From contig NZ_WOFH01000017.1 of assembly GCF_009733595.1 (NCBI RefSeq), positions 20,823 to 84,822 on the forward strand: a stretch of 64,000 nt of DNA, read 5' to 3'. The first letter of the stretch is position 1; every line of letters starts with the position of its first letter. Shown piece after piece: positions 16,182 through 24,346 of the stretch. Origin of the DNA: Actinomadura litoris (lineage in GTDB: Bacteria > Actinomycetota > Actinomycetes > Streptosporangiales > Streptosporangiaceae). The position numbers and the translations under genes were made by a program. Under the pieces are notes generated by a model that had not been told where the DNA came from, did not search any database, and saw only the letters and a program-made list of their open reading frames with translations.

Positions 16182-16255
16182 TTAATTCGTCTGAATTAAT
16201 GGTGTTAGTGAGATTGTGTCGCCGGTCACAGGGCCAGTCAATAGTAGTAGCTATT
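16182..16255. promoter_or_regulatory. A/T-rich promoter/operator region with two inverted repeats
   Basis: In a genome with very little A/T, this stretch contains TTAATTC (16182-16188) facing GAATTAA (16193-16199), and AATAG (16240-16244) facing CTATT (16251-16255). It lies between the minus-strand gene starting at 16124 and the plus-strand gene starting near 16460, so it probably holds both promoters. Confidence 0.5.
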
Positions 16256-16459
16256 ATTTGCCGGGGGCCGGTGGACGAAAATTGGCGACGGAATCGGGTC
16301 GCCCACCGAAAGCAACATACGTCGGACCTGGCGCTTCTCACGGTGGGCCCACCACGGCTCACGGGCCGCAACCCGGCGTTCACCAGGGTGTCACGGTGCA
16401 CGTCTACCCTGGCTCGCTGCTGATCGTTTGTGACCGAGGACCATCGAGGCGGAGCGGGC

Positions 16460-18088
16460 GTGCCCCCACGGCTTATCGCGGCCTTTACTGCAATCTGGGC
16501 GTTTCGTCCGTATCTTCGCCATGGACCGTTCGCGGTGGCGCTGATCGGAGGCGCGCTCCTGCGCTGGACCGCCGTCCGCGCCTATCCGCAGGGGCTCTGG
16601 TTCACCGGCGACTCCTACTTCTACATGGGCTACGCGCTGCGCCCGTCGCCGTCCCGCAGCAAGACGCTCGGCTACTCGTTCATGTTGAACCTCATGGAGC
16701 CGCTGCACAGCCTGAAGGCGGTCGTGGTGGTGCAGCACCTCATGGGCCTGGCGGTCGCGGTGATGATCTACGTGCTGCTCGTGCGCGCCCGGCTGCCCGC
16801 CTGGGCGGCCGCGATCGTCGCGCTGCCCGTGCTGTACGACGCGTACCAGATCGAGCTCGAACACCTGCTGATGTCCGAGGCGCTGTTCACGTTCCTCATC
16901 ATGGCGGGCCTGACCCTGCTGCTGTGGCGCCGGCCCGTCTGGTGGACGGCGCTGCCCGCCGGGGTGCTGCTCGGCGGCGCGGTGCTCGTCCGGTCGGCGG
17001 GCGCCCCGCTGATCCCGGTGATCCTGCTCGTGCTGCTGCTGCGCGGGCGTCCGGCGAGGCTGCTGCCCCGGCTGCTCCCCCGCGCGCGGCCCGACCTGCC
17101 CCCGGTGCTCGCGTTCGGCGCGGCGGCGGCCGTCCCGCTCGTCGCGTACGCGATGTGGTTCCACTCCGAACGCGGCGAGTACGGGCTGACCACGGCCGAC
17201 GGCCTCTACCTGTGGGGGCGGACGGCGAACTTCGCCGACTGCGCGAAGATGGACCCGCCGCCCGAGGAGCGGGGCCTGTGCCTGGACGCCGCGACCAAGG
17301 CGCAGCAGGACCCGCCCGGCCACCTCATCTGGCGCAACGACATCCCGCCGCGCGAGCGGTTCCACAGCGTGACCTCCTCGGAGGCCAACAAGACGCTGCG
17401 CGACTTCGCCGTCCGCGCGATCCTCGCCCAGCCCGGCGACTACCTGCACGCGATCGGACGCGGCGTCCAGATGGCGTTCTCGCAGCACCGCGCCCCGCAC
17501 CCCACCGCCGGCACCGAGCGCCTCTACCACTTCCCCGACCGGCCGCAGCTCTTCCCCGCCGGGAGGAGCATCGGCGGCGGGGGCACGGTCCTGACCGACG
17601 CGATGCGCTACGGCGGCACCGACACGCCGAGCCGCGTCGTCCAGCCGCAGGCCGACCGGATGATCGGCTACCAGGAGAAGATCTTCCTGCCGGGGCCCGC
17701 GCTCGGCGCCGTGTTCGCGGCCGGCGCCGTCGGCCTGGCCGCCGCGCGGTGGCGGCGCCGGGAGGTGCTGCTCGCGTGGGGCACGGCCGCGACGCTGCTG
17801 CTGTTCCCGATCGCCAGCGCCGACTTCGACTACCGGTACGTGGTGCCGCCGATGCCGTTCGCCTGCCTGGCGGTCGGGCTCGCGCTGTCGGCCCTCCGCG
17901 CCCGCAGGCCCGAGCCGGTGCCCGCCGGCGCGGAGCCGGTCGAGTCCGGACCCGGGCCCGGGGACGACGAACCCTCAGATCCCGAGGGGACGGGCCCCGG
18001 CGACGCGGAGCCCGAGCGGGGCGTCAGCCGTTGGTGGGAAAACCGAGGTTCACGCCACCGTGACTCGGGTCGAGCCAGCGCGCCGTGA
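16460..18088 (+). CDS. Polytopic membrane protein, GT-C glycosyltransferase-like
   Basis: 542 residues from the GTG at 16460, which has GGAG five bases upstream; a GTG at 16430 would add 10 residues without a ribosome site. About ten membrane segments, a first extracytoplasmic loop with GLWFTGDSYFYMGYALRPS, and FTFLIMAGLTLLLW plus ALPAGVLLGGAVLVRSAG helices resemble lipid-carrier-dependent (GT-C/GT39-like) glycosyltransferases. The Asp in TGDSYFY would be the candidate catalytic residue. The large loop at about 250-400 is soluble. The last about 60 residues are Pro/Glu/Gly-rich and disordered. The 3' end overlaps the convergent mmsA gene by 65 bases. Substrate not predictable. Confidence 0.72.
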   Translation: MPPRLIAAFTAIWAFRPYLRHGPFAVALIGGALLRWTAVRAYPQGLWFTGDSYFYMGYALRPSPSRSKTLGYSFMLNLMEPLHSLKAVVVVQHLMGLAVAVMIYVLLVRARLPAWAAAIVALPVLYDAYQIELEHLLMSEALFTFLIMAGLTLLLWRRPVWWTALPAGVLLGGAVLVRSAGAPLIPVILLVLLLRGRPARLLPRLLPRARPDLPPVLAFGAAAAVPLVAYAMWFHSERGEYGLTTADGLYLWGRTANFADCAKMDPPPEERGLCLDAATKAQQDPPGHLIWRNDIPPRERFHSVTSSEANKTLRDFAVRAILAQPGDYLHAIGRGVQMAFSQHRAPHPTAGTERLYHFPDRPQLFPAGRSIGGGGTVLTDAMRYGGTDTPSRVVQPQADRMIGYQEKIFLPGPALGAVFAAGAVGLAAARWRRREVLLAWGTAATLLLFPIASADFDYRYVVPPMPFACLAVGLALSALRARRPEPVPAGAEPVESGPGPGDDEPSDPEGTGPGDAEPERGVSRWWENRGSRHRDSGRASAP

Positions 18089-19544
18089 CGGCCTTCGTCC
18101 GCGTGTAGAAGTGGACGCCCTCCATGCCGTGCGCGTGGCTGTCGCCGAACAGCGAGTCCTTCCAGCCGCCGAAGGAGTAGTAGGCCATCGGGACCGGGAT
18201 CGGGACGTTGATCCCGACCATCCCGACCTCCACCTCGTTCTGGAAGCGGCGCGCCGCGCCGCCGTCGTTGGTGAAGATCGCGGTGCCGTTGCCGTAGGGG
18301 TTGGCGGAGATGACCTCCATGGCCTCCTCGTAGGAGCCGACCCGCACGACCGACAGGACGGGCCCGAAGATCTCGTCCTTGTAGGCGTCCATGTCGGGGG
18401 TCACGTGGTCGAGGACGGACGGCCCGAGCCAGAACCCCTCGCCGGCTCCGCCGCGCACCGGCGTCCCGCGCCCGTCGATCGCCAGCGTCGCGCCCTGGGC
18501 GACGCCGCTGTCGAGGTAGGAGGCGACCTTGTCCCGGTGCTGCGCGGTGACCAGCGGGCCCATGTCGGACTCGGGGTCGTCGCCGGGGCCGATGCTCAGC
18601 TTCGCGACGCGCTCGCGGACCTTGGCCAGCAGCTCGTCGGCGACGGGCTCGACGGCGACGACCACGGAGATCGCCATGCAGCGCTCCCCCGCCGAGCCGA
18701 AGCCCGCCGAGACGGCCGCGTCGGCGGCCAGGTCGAGGTCGGCGTCCGGCAGCACCACCATGTGGTTCTTGGCGCCGCCGAGCGCCTGCACCCGCTTGCC
18801 GTTGCCCGCCGCCGTCTCGTAGATGTAGCGGGCGATGGGGGTGGATCCGACGAAGCTGACGGCCCGCACGTCCGGGTGGTCGAGCAGCCCGTCCACGGCG
18901 GTCTTGTCACCGTGCACGACGTTGAACACTCCCTCGGGCAGGCCCGCCTCGGCCCACAGCTCGGCGATCCGCACCGACGCCGACGGGTCCTTCTCCGAGG
19001 GCTTCAGCACGAAGGTGTTGCCGCACGCGATCGCCACGGGGAACATCCACATCGGCACCATGGCCGGGAAGTTGAACGGGGTGATCCCGGCGACGACGCC
19101 GAGCGGCTGGAGGATCGAGTAGGCGTCCACCCGCGTGGACACGTTCTCCGAGAAGCCGCCCTTGAGCAGGTGCGGGATGCCGCAGGCGAACTCCACGACC
19201 TCCAGGCCGCGCGCGACCTCGCCCGCCGCGTCCGAGACGACCTTGCCGTGCTCGGCGGAGATGAGCCGGGCGATCTCGTCGCGGTGCTCGGTCAGCAGCT
19301 CGCGGAAGCGGAACAGCACCCGGGTCCGCTTGGTGAGGGACGCGTCGCGCCAGCCGGGGAACGCCGCCTTGGCCGCCGCGACGGCCGCGTCCACCTCGGA
19401 GCCGGACGCGAAGTCGACCGTGCCGGCGACGCGTCCGGTCGCGGGCTCGTAGATGTCGCCCCGGCGCTCGGCCACGCCGTCGAAGGGCTTGCCGCCGATC
19501 CAGTGGGTGATGTGCTTGCTGTCGGTCTTGCCTGTCTGGGTCAC
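18024..19544 (-). CDS. mmsA: CoA-acylating methylmalonate-semialdehyde dehydrogenase
   Basis: 506 residues from a GTG whose last bases overlap the stop of the aminotransferase gene (GTGA). It oxidises methylmalonate or malonate semialdehyde to propionyl-CoA or acetyl-CoA. Signature features are GVVAGITPFNFPAMVPMWMF, the NAD loop FVGSTPIARYIYE, QALGGAKNHMVVLPDAD (this CoA-dependent subfamily lacks the usual general-base Glu) and the catalytic Cys in GSAGERCMAISV. Length is normal. Being coupled to a class III aminotransferase suggests catabolism of an omega-amino acid such as beta-alanine: transamination to malonate semialdehyde, then to acetyl-CoA. Convergent overlap of 65 bases with the membrane protein gene. 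Confidence 0.94.
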   Translation of the reverse strand: MTQTGKTDSKHITHWIGGKPFDGVAERRGDIYEPATGRVAGTVDFASGSEVDAAVAAAKAAFPGWRDASLTKRTRVLFRFRELLTEHRDEIARLISAEHGKVVSDAAGEVARGLEVVEFACGIPHLLKGGFSENVSTRVDAYSILQPLGVVAGITPFNFPAMVPMWMFPVAIACGNTFVLKPSEKDPSASVRIAELWAEAGLPEGVFNVVHGDKTAVDGLLDHPDVRAVSFVGSTPIARYIYETAAGNGKRVQALGGAKNHMVVLPDADLDLAADAAVSAGFGSAGERCMAISVVVAVEPVADELLAKVRERVAKLSIGPGDDPESDMGPLVTAQHRDKVASYLDSGVAQGATLAIDGRGTPVRGGAGEGFWLGPSVLDHVTPDMDAYKDEIFGPVLSVVRVGSYEEAMEVISANPYGNGTAIFTNDGGAARRFQNEVEVGMVGINVPIPVPMAYYSFGGWKDSLFGDSHAHGMEGVHFYTRTKAVTARWLDPSHGGVNLGFPTNG

Positions 19545-20863
19545 GATGTTGCGGCCTCGTTCACGGTTTCGAGAGATGCGATCAGAATGCCGAGGCCCTC
19601 GGCGGCCTCGTCGTCGGTCAGCGTCAGCGGCGGCGCCATGCGCACCACGTTGCCGTACAGGCCGCCCTTGCCGACCAGCAGGCCGCGCTCGCGGGCGGCC
19701 TCCATCAGCGCGGCGGCCAGCGGCGGGCTCGGCTCGCCGGTCGCCGGGTCGGCCAGCTCGACCGCGAACATCAGCCCCTTGCCGCGCACCTGCTTGACCA
19801 CGGGGAACCGGCCGGCGGCACGCTCCAGCCCGCCGATGATCGTGGCGCCCTGGCGGGCGGCGTTGGCCTGGAGGTCGTGGTCGAGGACGTAGTCGAGGGT
19901 GGCGTTCGCGGCGGCCATCGACACCGGGTTGCCGCCGAACGTGGACAGGCCCACCGCGTGCAGGGCGTCCATCAGCTCGCCCCGCGCCACGACGCCGCCC
20001 ACCGCGTACCCGTTGCCGAGGCCCTTGGCGAAGGTCATCATGTCCGGCGTCACGCCGTGGTTGTCGATGCCCCAGAAGCCCTGGCCCGTCCGCCCCCATC
20101 CGGTCTGGACCTCGTCGGAGATGAACAGGATGCCGTGCTCGTCCAGCACCCGCTTGTAGGCGGCGAACAGCCCGTCCGGCGCCATCGTGAACCCGCCGAC
20201 GCCCTGGATCGGCTCGGCGATCAGCGCCGCGACGTCGCCGCCGGTGGCGGTGGCGAGCACGTGCCGCAGGTCCTGGACGCACGCGTCGATGTAGGCCCCG
20301 TCGGTCATGCCGGCGAACTGCGGCAGGCTCCGGTCGGCGCCGTGCAGGAAGTGGACGTTCAGCGGCGAGTAGGAGATGTTCGTCCAGGCCCGGTTGCCCG
20401 TCACCCCGACCGCGCCGAACGAGCGCCCGTGGTAGCTCTGCCGCATCGCGAGGACCTGGTCGGTGCGCCGCGCGTAGGTCGCCAGCAGCAGCGCCGTCTC
20501 GTTCGCCTCGGTCCCGGAGTTGGTGAAGAACACCTTCGCGTCCGGGATGCCCGACAGCCGGGCGATCTTCTCGGCCAGCTCGACCTGCCCGCGCAGCAGG
20601 TAGGCGGTCGAGGTGTGCACGACGCCGGTCGCGATCTGCCGCTCCACCGCCTCGCGCACCTCGGGCACGTCGTACCCGATCATGTTGGTGAGGATGCCCG
20701 TGAAGAAGTCCAGGTAGCCGCGCCCCTCGGCGTCGGTCACGCGGTTCCCCTTGCCGCCGGCGATCTCGATGGGATCCGCGTAGTTGAGCGCCATCCAGGA
20801 CGGCATGACCGCCCTGTGGCGCCGGAGCAGTTCCGCGTGTCCTGACGTGACGTTTTCCGACAT
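19541..20863 (-). CDS. Class III aminotransferase (omega-amino acid / GABA or beta-alanine type)
   Basis: 440 residues from the ATG at 20863; longer in-frame extensions are non-conserved. PLP-dependent transfer of an omega-amino group. Visible features are FFTNSGTEANETALLLA (phosphate-binding), QSYHGRSFGA, the Asp in FISDEVQTGWGRTG and the Schiff-base Lys in MMTFAKGLGNGYAVGG. It could be gabT-like (GABA) or beta-alanine:pyruvate type; coupling to mmsA favours beta-alanine. It is divergent from a PucR-type regulator 139 bases away, which probably controls it. GABA from the patD pathway at 42-43.6 kb could also be a substrate. Confidence 0.9.
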   Translation of the reverse strand: MSENVTSGHAELLRRHRAVMPSWMALNYADPIEIAGGKGNRVTDAEGRGYLDFFTGILTNMIGYDVPEVREAVERQIATGVVHTSTAYLLRGQVELAEKIARLSGIPDAKVFFTNSGTEANETALLLATYARRTDQVLAMRQSYHGRSFGAVGVTGNRAWTNISYSPLNVHFLHGADRSLPQFAGMTDGAYIDACVQDLRHVLATATGGDVAALIAEPIQGVGGFTMAPDGLFAAYKRVLDEHGILFISDEVQTGWGRTGQGFWGIDNHGVTPDMMTFAKGLGNGYAVGGVVARGELMDALHAVGLSTFGGNPVSMAAANATLDYVLDHDLQANAARQGATIIGGLERAAGRFPVVKQVRGKGLMFAVELADPATGEPSPPLAAALMEAARERGLLVGKGGLYGNVVRMAPPLTLTDDEAAEGLGILIASLETVNEAATS

Positions 20864-20960
20864 GCACCCCAGTCTGGTCGGCCGGACCCCACCGCGACAC
20901 CCGCAGAGTGTCAGGACACGGCCCCAAGGTTTGACGTTCTGCCGGAGGCCCCCCACGCGA

Positions 20961-20989
20961 ATCCGCCGGTGAGGGCGGGTTCGGCGGAT
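20961..20989. promoter_or_regulatory. Candidate PucR operator (8-bp inverted repeat)
   Basis: ATCCGCCG (20961-20968) and CGGCGGAT (20982-20989) are perfect inverted repeats with a 13-base spacer, about 14 bases before the pucR-type start and inside the divergent promoter region. This arrangement would allow autoregulation and control of the aminotransferase-mmsA operon. Confidence 0.5.
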
Positions 20990-21002
20990 ATCATCGCGGT
21001 TG

Positions 21003-22622
21003 ATGCTTCCCACGCTCGACGACGTCCTCCAGCTCGACGCGGTCCGCCGCGGCAAGCCGCGCGTCGTCGCCTGCGCCGACCGGACCGGCAACAAGGTCCG
21101 CTGGGTGCACGTCGCCGAGGTCACCGACATCGCGCACCTGCTGCACGGCGGCGAGCTGGTGCTCACCACCGGGATCGCCCTGCCGGACGAGCCGGACCGG
21201 CTGCGCGCCTACATCGGCGACCTGTCCGAGGTCGGCGCCAGCGGGCTCATGATCGAGCTGGGCCGCCGCTACGCCAGCGTCCTGCCGCCCGCGCTGGTCG
21301 CCGCCGCCGAGGACCACGGCCTCCCGGTGATCGTCCTCGCCCACGAGCCCGCGTTCGTGGACATCACCGAGTCCGTGCACGCCCGCATCCTCCAGGACCA
21401 GTTCGCCGAGCTGCGGGCCTCCGAGCAGCTCCACGAGATCTTCACCCAGCTCTCGGTGGAGGGCGCCTCCACCGACGAGGTCGTCCGGCAGGTCGCCGCG
21501 CTCGCCGGGCACCCGGTCGTGCTGGAGAACCTGTCCCACCAGGTGCTGGCCGCCGACGCCGACGGCGGCGACCCCTCCGACCTGCTGTCGGCCTGGGAGA
21601 CGCGGTCGCGCGCGGTCCGCACCGGGCAGCGCACGGGCTTCGACGAGACCTCCGGCTGGCTCGTGACCACGGTCGGCGCCCGCGGCGAGGACTGGGGGCG
21701 GCTGATCATCGTGCTCGGCTCCGCGCCGTCCGCCCGCGAGACCGTGCTGGTCGAGCGGGCCGCCACCACCCTCGCCCTCGGCCGCCTGCTGGACCGGCAC
21801 GCCGAGGGCGTCGAGCGCCAGGCGCACGGGACGATCATCGCCCGGATCCTCGCGCACGCCTACTCCGACCCGCTGGAGGCCGCCGCCCGCGCCCGCGCGC
21901 TCGGCGTCCCGCTCGCCGGCCGCCGCCTGCTCGGCGCCGTCCTGCGGCACCGGGGGCCCGGCACGTCCGTCCCGCACGCCGCCGAGCTGGCCCAGCTCGC
22001 CGAGGCGGCCGCCGCCGCCTGCAAGGACGCCCGGCTCGCCGCGCTCGTCGGCGTCCTGGACGAGGGCGGCCCGCACGCCCGCGTCGGCGTGCTGGCGTCC
22101 CTGCCCGCCCGCGCCGACGTCGAGACCGCCCTCACCGAGGTCGCCACCCGCATCCGCAAGCAGTCCGGCGGCGAGACCGTCATGGCGACGGGCTCGGTCG
22201 TCGACTCGATCCGCGACGTCCGCCGCTCCTTCATGGAGGCCGAGCAGGTCGCCGACGTCGCGTCCCGGGGCTCGGGCGGCCGCCTGTTCTACCGCCTGCC
22301 CGACCTGCGCCTGCGCGGCCTCCTGCACCTGCTGCGCGACGACGCCCGCGTCCAGACCTTCGTCGAACGCGAACTCGGCCCGCTGCTGACCTACGACGCC
22401 CAGCGCGGCAGCGACCTCACCCGCATCCTGGAGCTCTACCTCGACTCCGGCCGCAACAAGGCCGTCGCCGCCCAGCTCGCGCACCTGTCCCGCCCGGCCT
22501 TCTACGAGCGCCTGCACCGCATCGAACGCGTCCTGGACGCCGACCTGGACGACGTGGAGTCCTGCGTCTCGCTCCACGTGGCCCTGCTGGCGCTCAGCTC
22601 CGTCCGCTGGGAGCGCCCCTGA
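21003..22622 (+). CDS. PucR-family transcriptional regulator
   Basis: 539 residues from the ATG at 21003 (a TTG directly before it is also in frame). The N-terminal PucR domain (about 1-120) shows PTLDDVLQLDAVRRGKPRVV and HLLHGGELVLTTGIALPDE. The middle has a GAF/GGDEF-like region with LEAAARARALGVPLAGRRLL. The C-terminal HTH_30 (about 475-535) reads LELYLDSGRNKAVAAQLAHL, then RPAFYERLHRIERVLDADLDD. Members sense amino compounds or purine metabolites and activate divergent catabolic genes. The divergent aminotransferase-mmsA pair is the obvious target. No clear ribosome site, so translation may be near-leaderless. Confidence 0.9.
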   Translation: MLPTLDDVLQLDAVRRGKPRVVACADRTGNKVRWVHVAEVTDIAHLLHGGELVLTTGIALPDEPDRLRAYIGDLSEVGASGLMIELGRRYASVLPPALVAAAEDHGLPVIVLAHEPAFVDITESVHARILQDQFAELRASEQLHEIFTQLSVEGASTDEVVRQVAALAGHPVVLENLSHQVLAADADGGDPSDLLSAWETRSRAVRTGQRTGFDETSGWLVTTVGARGEDWGRLIIVLGSAPSARETVLVERAATTLALGRLLDRHAEGVERQAHGTIIARILAHAYSDPLEAAARARALGVPLAGRRLLGAVLRHRGPGTSVPHAAELAQLAEAAAAACKDARLAALVGVLDEGGPHARVGVLASLPARADVETALTEVATRIRKQSGGETVMATGSVVDSIRDVRRSFMEAEQVADVASRGSGGRLFYRLPDLRLRGLLHLLRDDARVQTFVERELGPLLTYDAQRGSDLTRILELYLDSGRNKAVAAQLAHLSRPAFYERLHRIERVLDADLDDVESCVSLHVALLALSSVRWERP

Positions 22623-22720
22623 GGCGGGTCCGCGCCACGGGCGGGGCGTGGCGGAGATCGGCCGGATCCGACCCGGCAAAGACACCCCCCAAGGGTTCCG
22701 ATGGCCCTTACGCTTCGACC

Positions 22721-23497
22721 ATGACGGACGCGGCGCTGCATGTTCACCGGTACGGCGACCCCTCGGGGGCGCCGGTGGTCGCCCTGCACGGGATCACCGG
22801 GCACGGGGCGCGGTGGCGGCACACGGCCGAGACCTACCTCGCCGACCGCTTCGTCCTGGCGCCCGACCTGCGCGGGCACGGGCGGTCGCCGCACGAGCCG
22901 CCCTGGACGGTGGAGCGGCACGTCGCGGACGTCCTCGCGGTCATGGACGCCGAGGGCGTCGGGCGCGCCGACCTGGTCGGGCACTCCTACGGCGGGATGA
23001 TCGCCGTGCACCTGGCGCGGACGGCGCCGAGCCGGGTCGGCGGGCTCGTCCTCCTGGACCCGGCGATCGGGCTCGACCCCGCCGCGGCGTGGGAGGAGGC
23101 GCGGGCCTACCTGGGCACGCGGTGGTTCGCCGACGCGGCGGAGGCGCGGGAGTCGCTGGCGGCGCGGTGGCCCGAGGCGTCGGAGCGGATGCTCGACGAC
23201 GAGGTGACCACCCACCTCGAACACGACGAGGACGGGCGAACCCGCTGGCGGTACGAGCCCGCCGCGATCGTGACCGCGCAGTCGGAGATGGCGAGGCCGC
23301 ACCTGCCGCCGCCCCCGGACATCTCCACACACCTGGTGATCGCGACCGGCGCCGACCTGGTGCGGCCCGAGTTCGTCGTCGACTGCCGCACCGCGCTCGG
23401 CCCCCGGCTGACGCTCTCCCAGATCGAGTCGGGCCACATGCTCTACGTCGACGCCCCCCACGAGACGGGCACCCTCCTCGACGGCTGGCTCAGCTGA
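22721..23497 (+). CDS. Alpha/beta hydrolase
   Basis: 258 residues from the ATG at 22721. Cytoplasmic alpha/beta-hydrolase fold: VVALHGITGHGARWRHTA (HG oxyanion motif), FVLAPDLRGHGRSP, the nucleophile elbow GHSYGGM (Ser near residue 89), the Asp in IATGADLVRPEF and the His in ESGHMLYVDAPHETG. Length and order of motifs fit small esterases, lactonases and haloperoxidase-like proteins; the substrate cannot be named. It follows the pucR-type gene after a 98-base gap in the same direction, so it may or may not be co-transcribed. Confidence 0.88.
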   Translation: MTDAALHVHRYGDPSGAPVVALHGITGHGARWRHTAETYLADRFVLAPDLRGHGRSPHEPPWTVERHVADVLAVMDAEGVGRADLVGHSYGGMIAVHLARTAPSRVGGLVLLDPAIGLDPAAAWEEARAYLGTRWFADAAEARESLAARWPEASERMLDDEVTTHLEHDEDGRTRWRYEPAAIVTAQSEMARPHLPPPPDISTHLVIATGADLVRPEFVVDCRTALGPRLTLSQIESGHMLYVDAPHETGTLLDGWLS

Positions 23498-23527
23498 CCG
23501 AGCCCCGCCCACGTCCCTTCGGCGCGT

Positions 23528-23587
23528 GCGGCATCGCTTCGCGACCTGACCGGTGGGGCTCGCCCTCGGCGTCGCCCCGCCGGTCAG
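23528..23587 (-). repeat. Palindromic extragenic element, copy B
   Basis: Read on the minus strand this matches copy A (318-372): an outer stem (23546-23559 with 23574-23587, 14 bp with one G-T pair), the same inner GCC-GAG-GGC core and the trailing GCGAAGCGATG. A separate 12-bp palindrome GATCACGTGATC adjoins it at 23587-23598. It lies between convergent genes and could terminate transcription both ways. Confidence 0.6.
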
Positions 23588-23647
23588 ATCACGTGATCGC
23601 GCGCCGGCTCGCACGGCCCTTCGGCGGCCGTGCACCGGACGGGCCCG

Positions 23648-24133
23648 TCAGGCGGCGGTGAGGCGGCGCTGGAAGGGGAGGTAGCGGTCGGCGCGGCGGG
23701 GGCGGGCGCGCAGGCCGGTGGCCTCGACGGCGAGGACGCGGTCGAAGCGGAAGGCGCGGACGCCGCGCCGCATCCGGCACCAGCCGACGAGGTACCAGTG
23801 GTCGCGGTGGACCAGGCAGGTCACGGGCTCGACCTCGCGGATCGTGACGTTGGCGCCCGCGTCGCCGTAGCAGAGGCGGACGACGCGGTGCTCGGTGATG
23901 GCCGCGGCGACGACGCGCGCGCGGTCGGCGGTGGAGGCGTCGAGGGGCTCGGTGAGGGTGGCCAGGGTGGCGGCGACCACGTCGTCGTGGGCGCCGTCGC
24001 CGACGAGGGCGCGCAGGGCGCGGCGCGCGGTGGTGGCCTGGGGGCCGGTGCCCAGGTGCGCGAGGGACAGCGCGAGGGCGGCGATCTCGGCGGTGGACAG
24101 CGTGGTCTCGGGGTGCGTCGCAACGTTCGCCAT
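23648..24133 (-). CDS. WYL-domain protein lacking the usual N-terminal HTH
   Basis: 161 residues from an ATG. The WYL domain (about 85-150) shows ITEHRVVRLCYGD, VTCLVHRDHWYLVGWCRMR and RAFRFDRVLAVEATG. Most WYL regulators (YafY/PafBC type) have an N-terminal winged helix of about 60-70 residues. Here residues 1-80 are instead a helical Ala-rich segment (STAEIAALALSLAHLGTG, RRALRALVGDG) that looks like the connector part only, so the HTH is reduced or missing. No Shine-Dalgarno site precedes the ATG, and a perfect inverted repeat (24135-24154) starts two bases upstream, hinting at leaderless, autoregulated expression. Ligand unknown. Confidence 0.78.
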   Translation of the reverse strand: MANVATHPETTLSTAEIAALALSLAHLGTGPQATTARRALRALVGDGAHDDVVAATLATLTEPLDASTADRARVVAAAITEHRVVRLCYGDAGANVTIREVEPVTCLVHRDHWYLVGWCRMRRGVRAFRFDRVLAVEATGLRARPRRADRYLPFQRRLTAA

Positions 24134-24134
24134 G

Positions 24135-24154
24135 GTTCGATCATACGTTCGAAC
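24135..24154. promoter_or_regulatory. Inverted repeat at the WYL gene start
   Basis: GTTCGA (24135-24140) and TCGAAC (24149-24154) flank an 8-base spacer directly upstream of the WYL-protein ATG. It could be a dimeric regulator operator or overlap a -10 region (ATACG/CATAC in the spacer). Confidence 0.45.
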
Positions 24155-24346
24155 ACTGACATTTCGCGGGTCCCGGGAGCGTCACATGACACAGTGCGGG
24201 AAGCCCGGACGCCCGTCCTTGGGCGCGGCCTTGAGATGGTGACTGCGCATGGGGAAAACTGATCCCCGAGAGTGGCTCCTGCCGGGGGAATCGGGGAAAG
24301 GACTTGGGTCGAACGTGGGTCCGCCTTGAATGAGACGACTCCGCCG

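Noticed and set aside
15577..16199. Two overlapping plus-strand frames of about 195 residues
   Set aside because: They run antisense to the small Trp-rich gene (15792-16124), which has a ribosome site and a recognisable core.
20969..22620. Long plus-strand frame that runs through most of the pucR-type gene into the hydrolase
   Set aside because: Its first 580 codons are a shadow of the pucR-type gene in another frame (Arg/Pro/Ala-rich); only the end from 22721 is a real protein.
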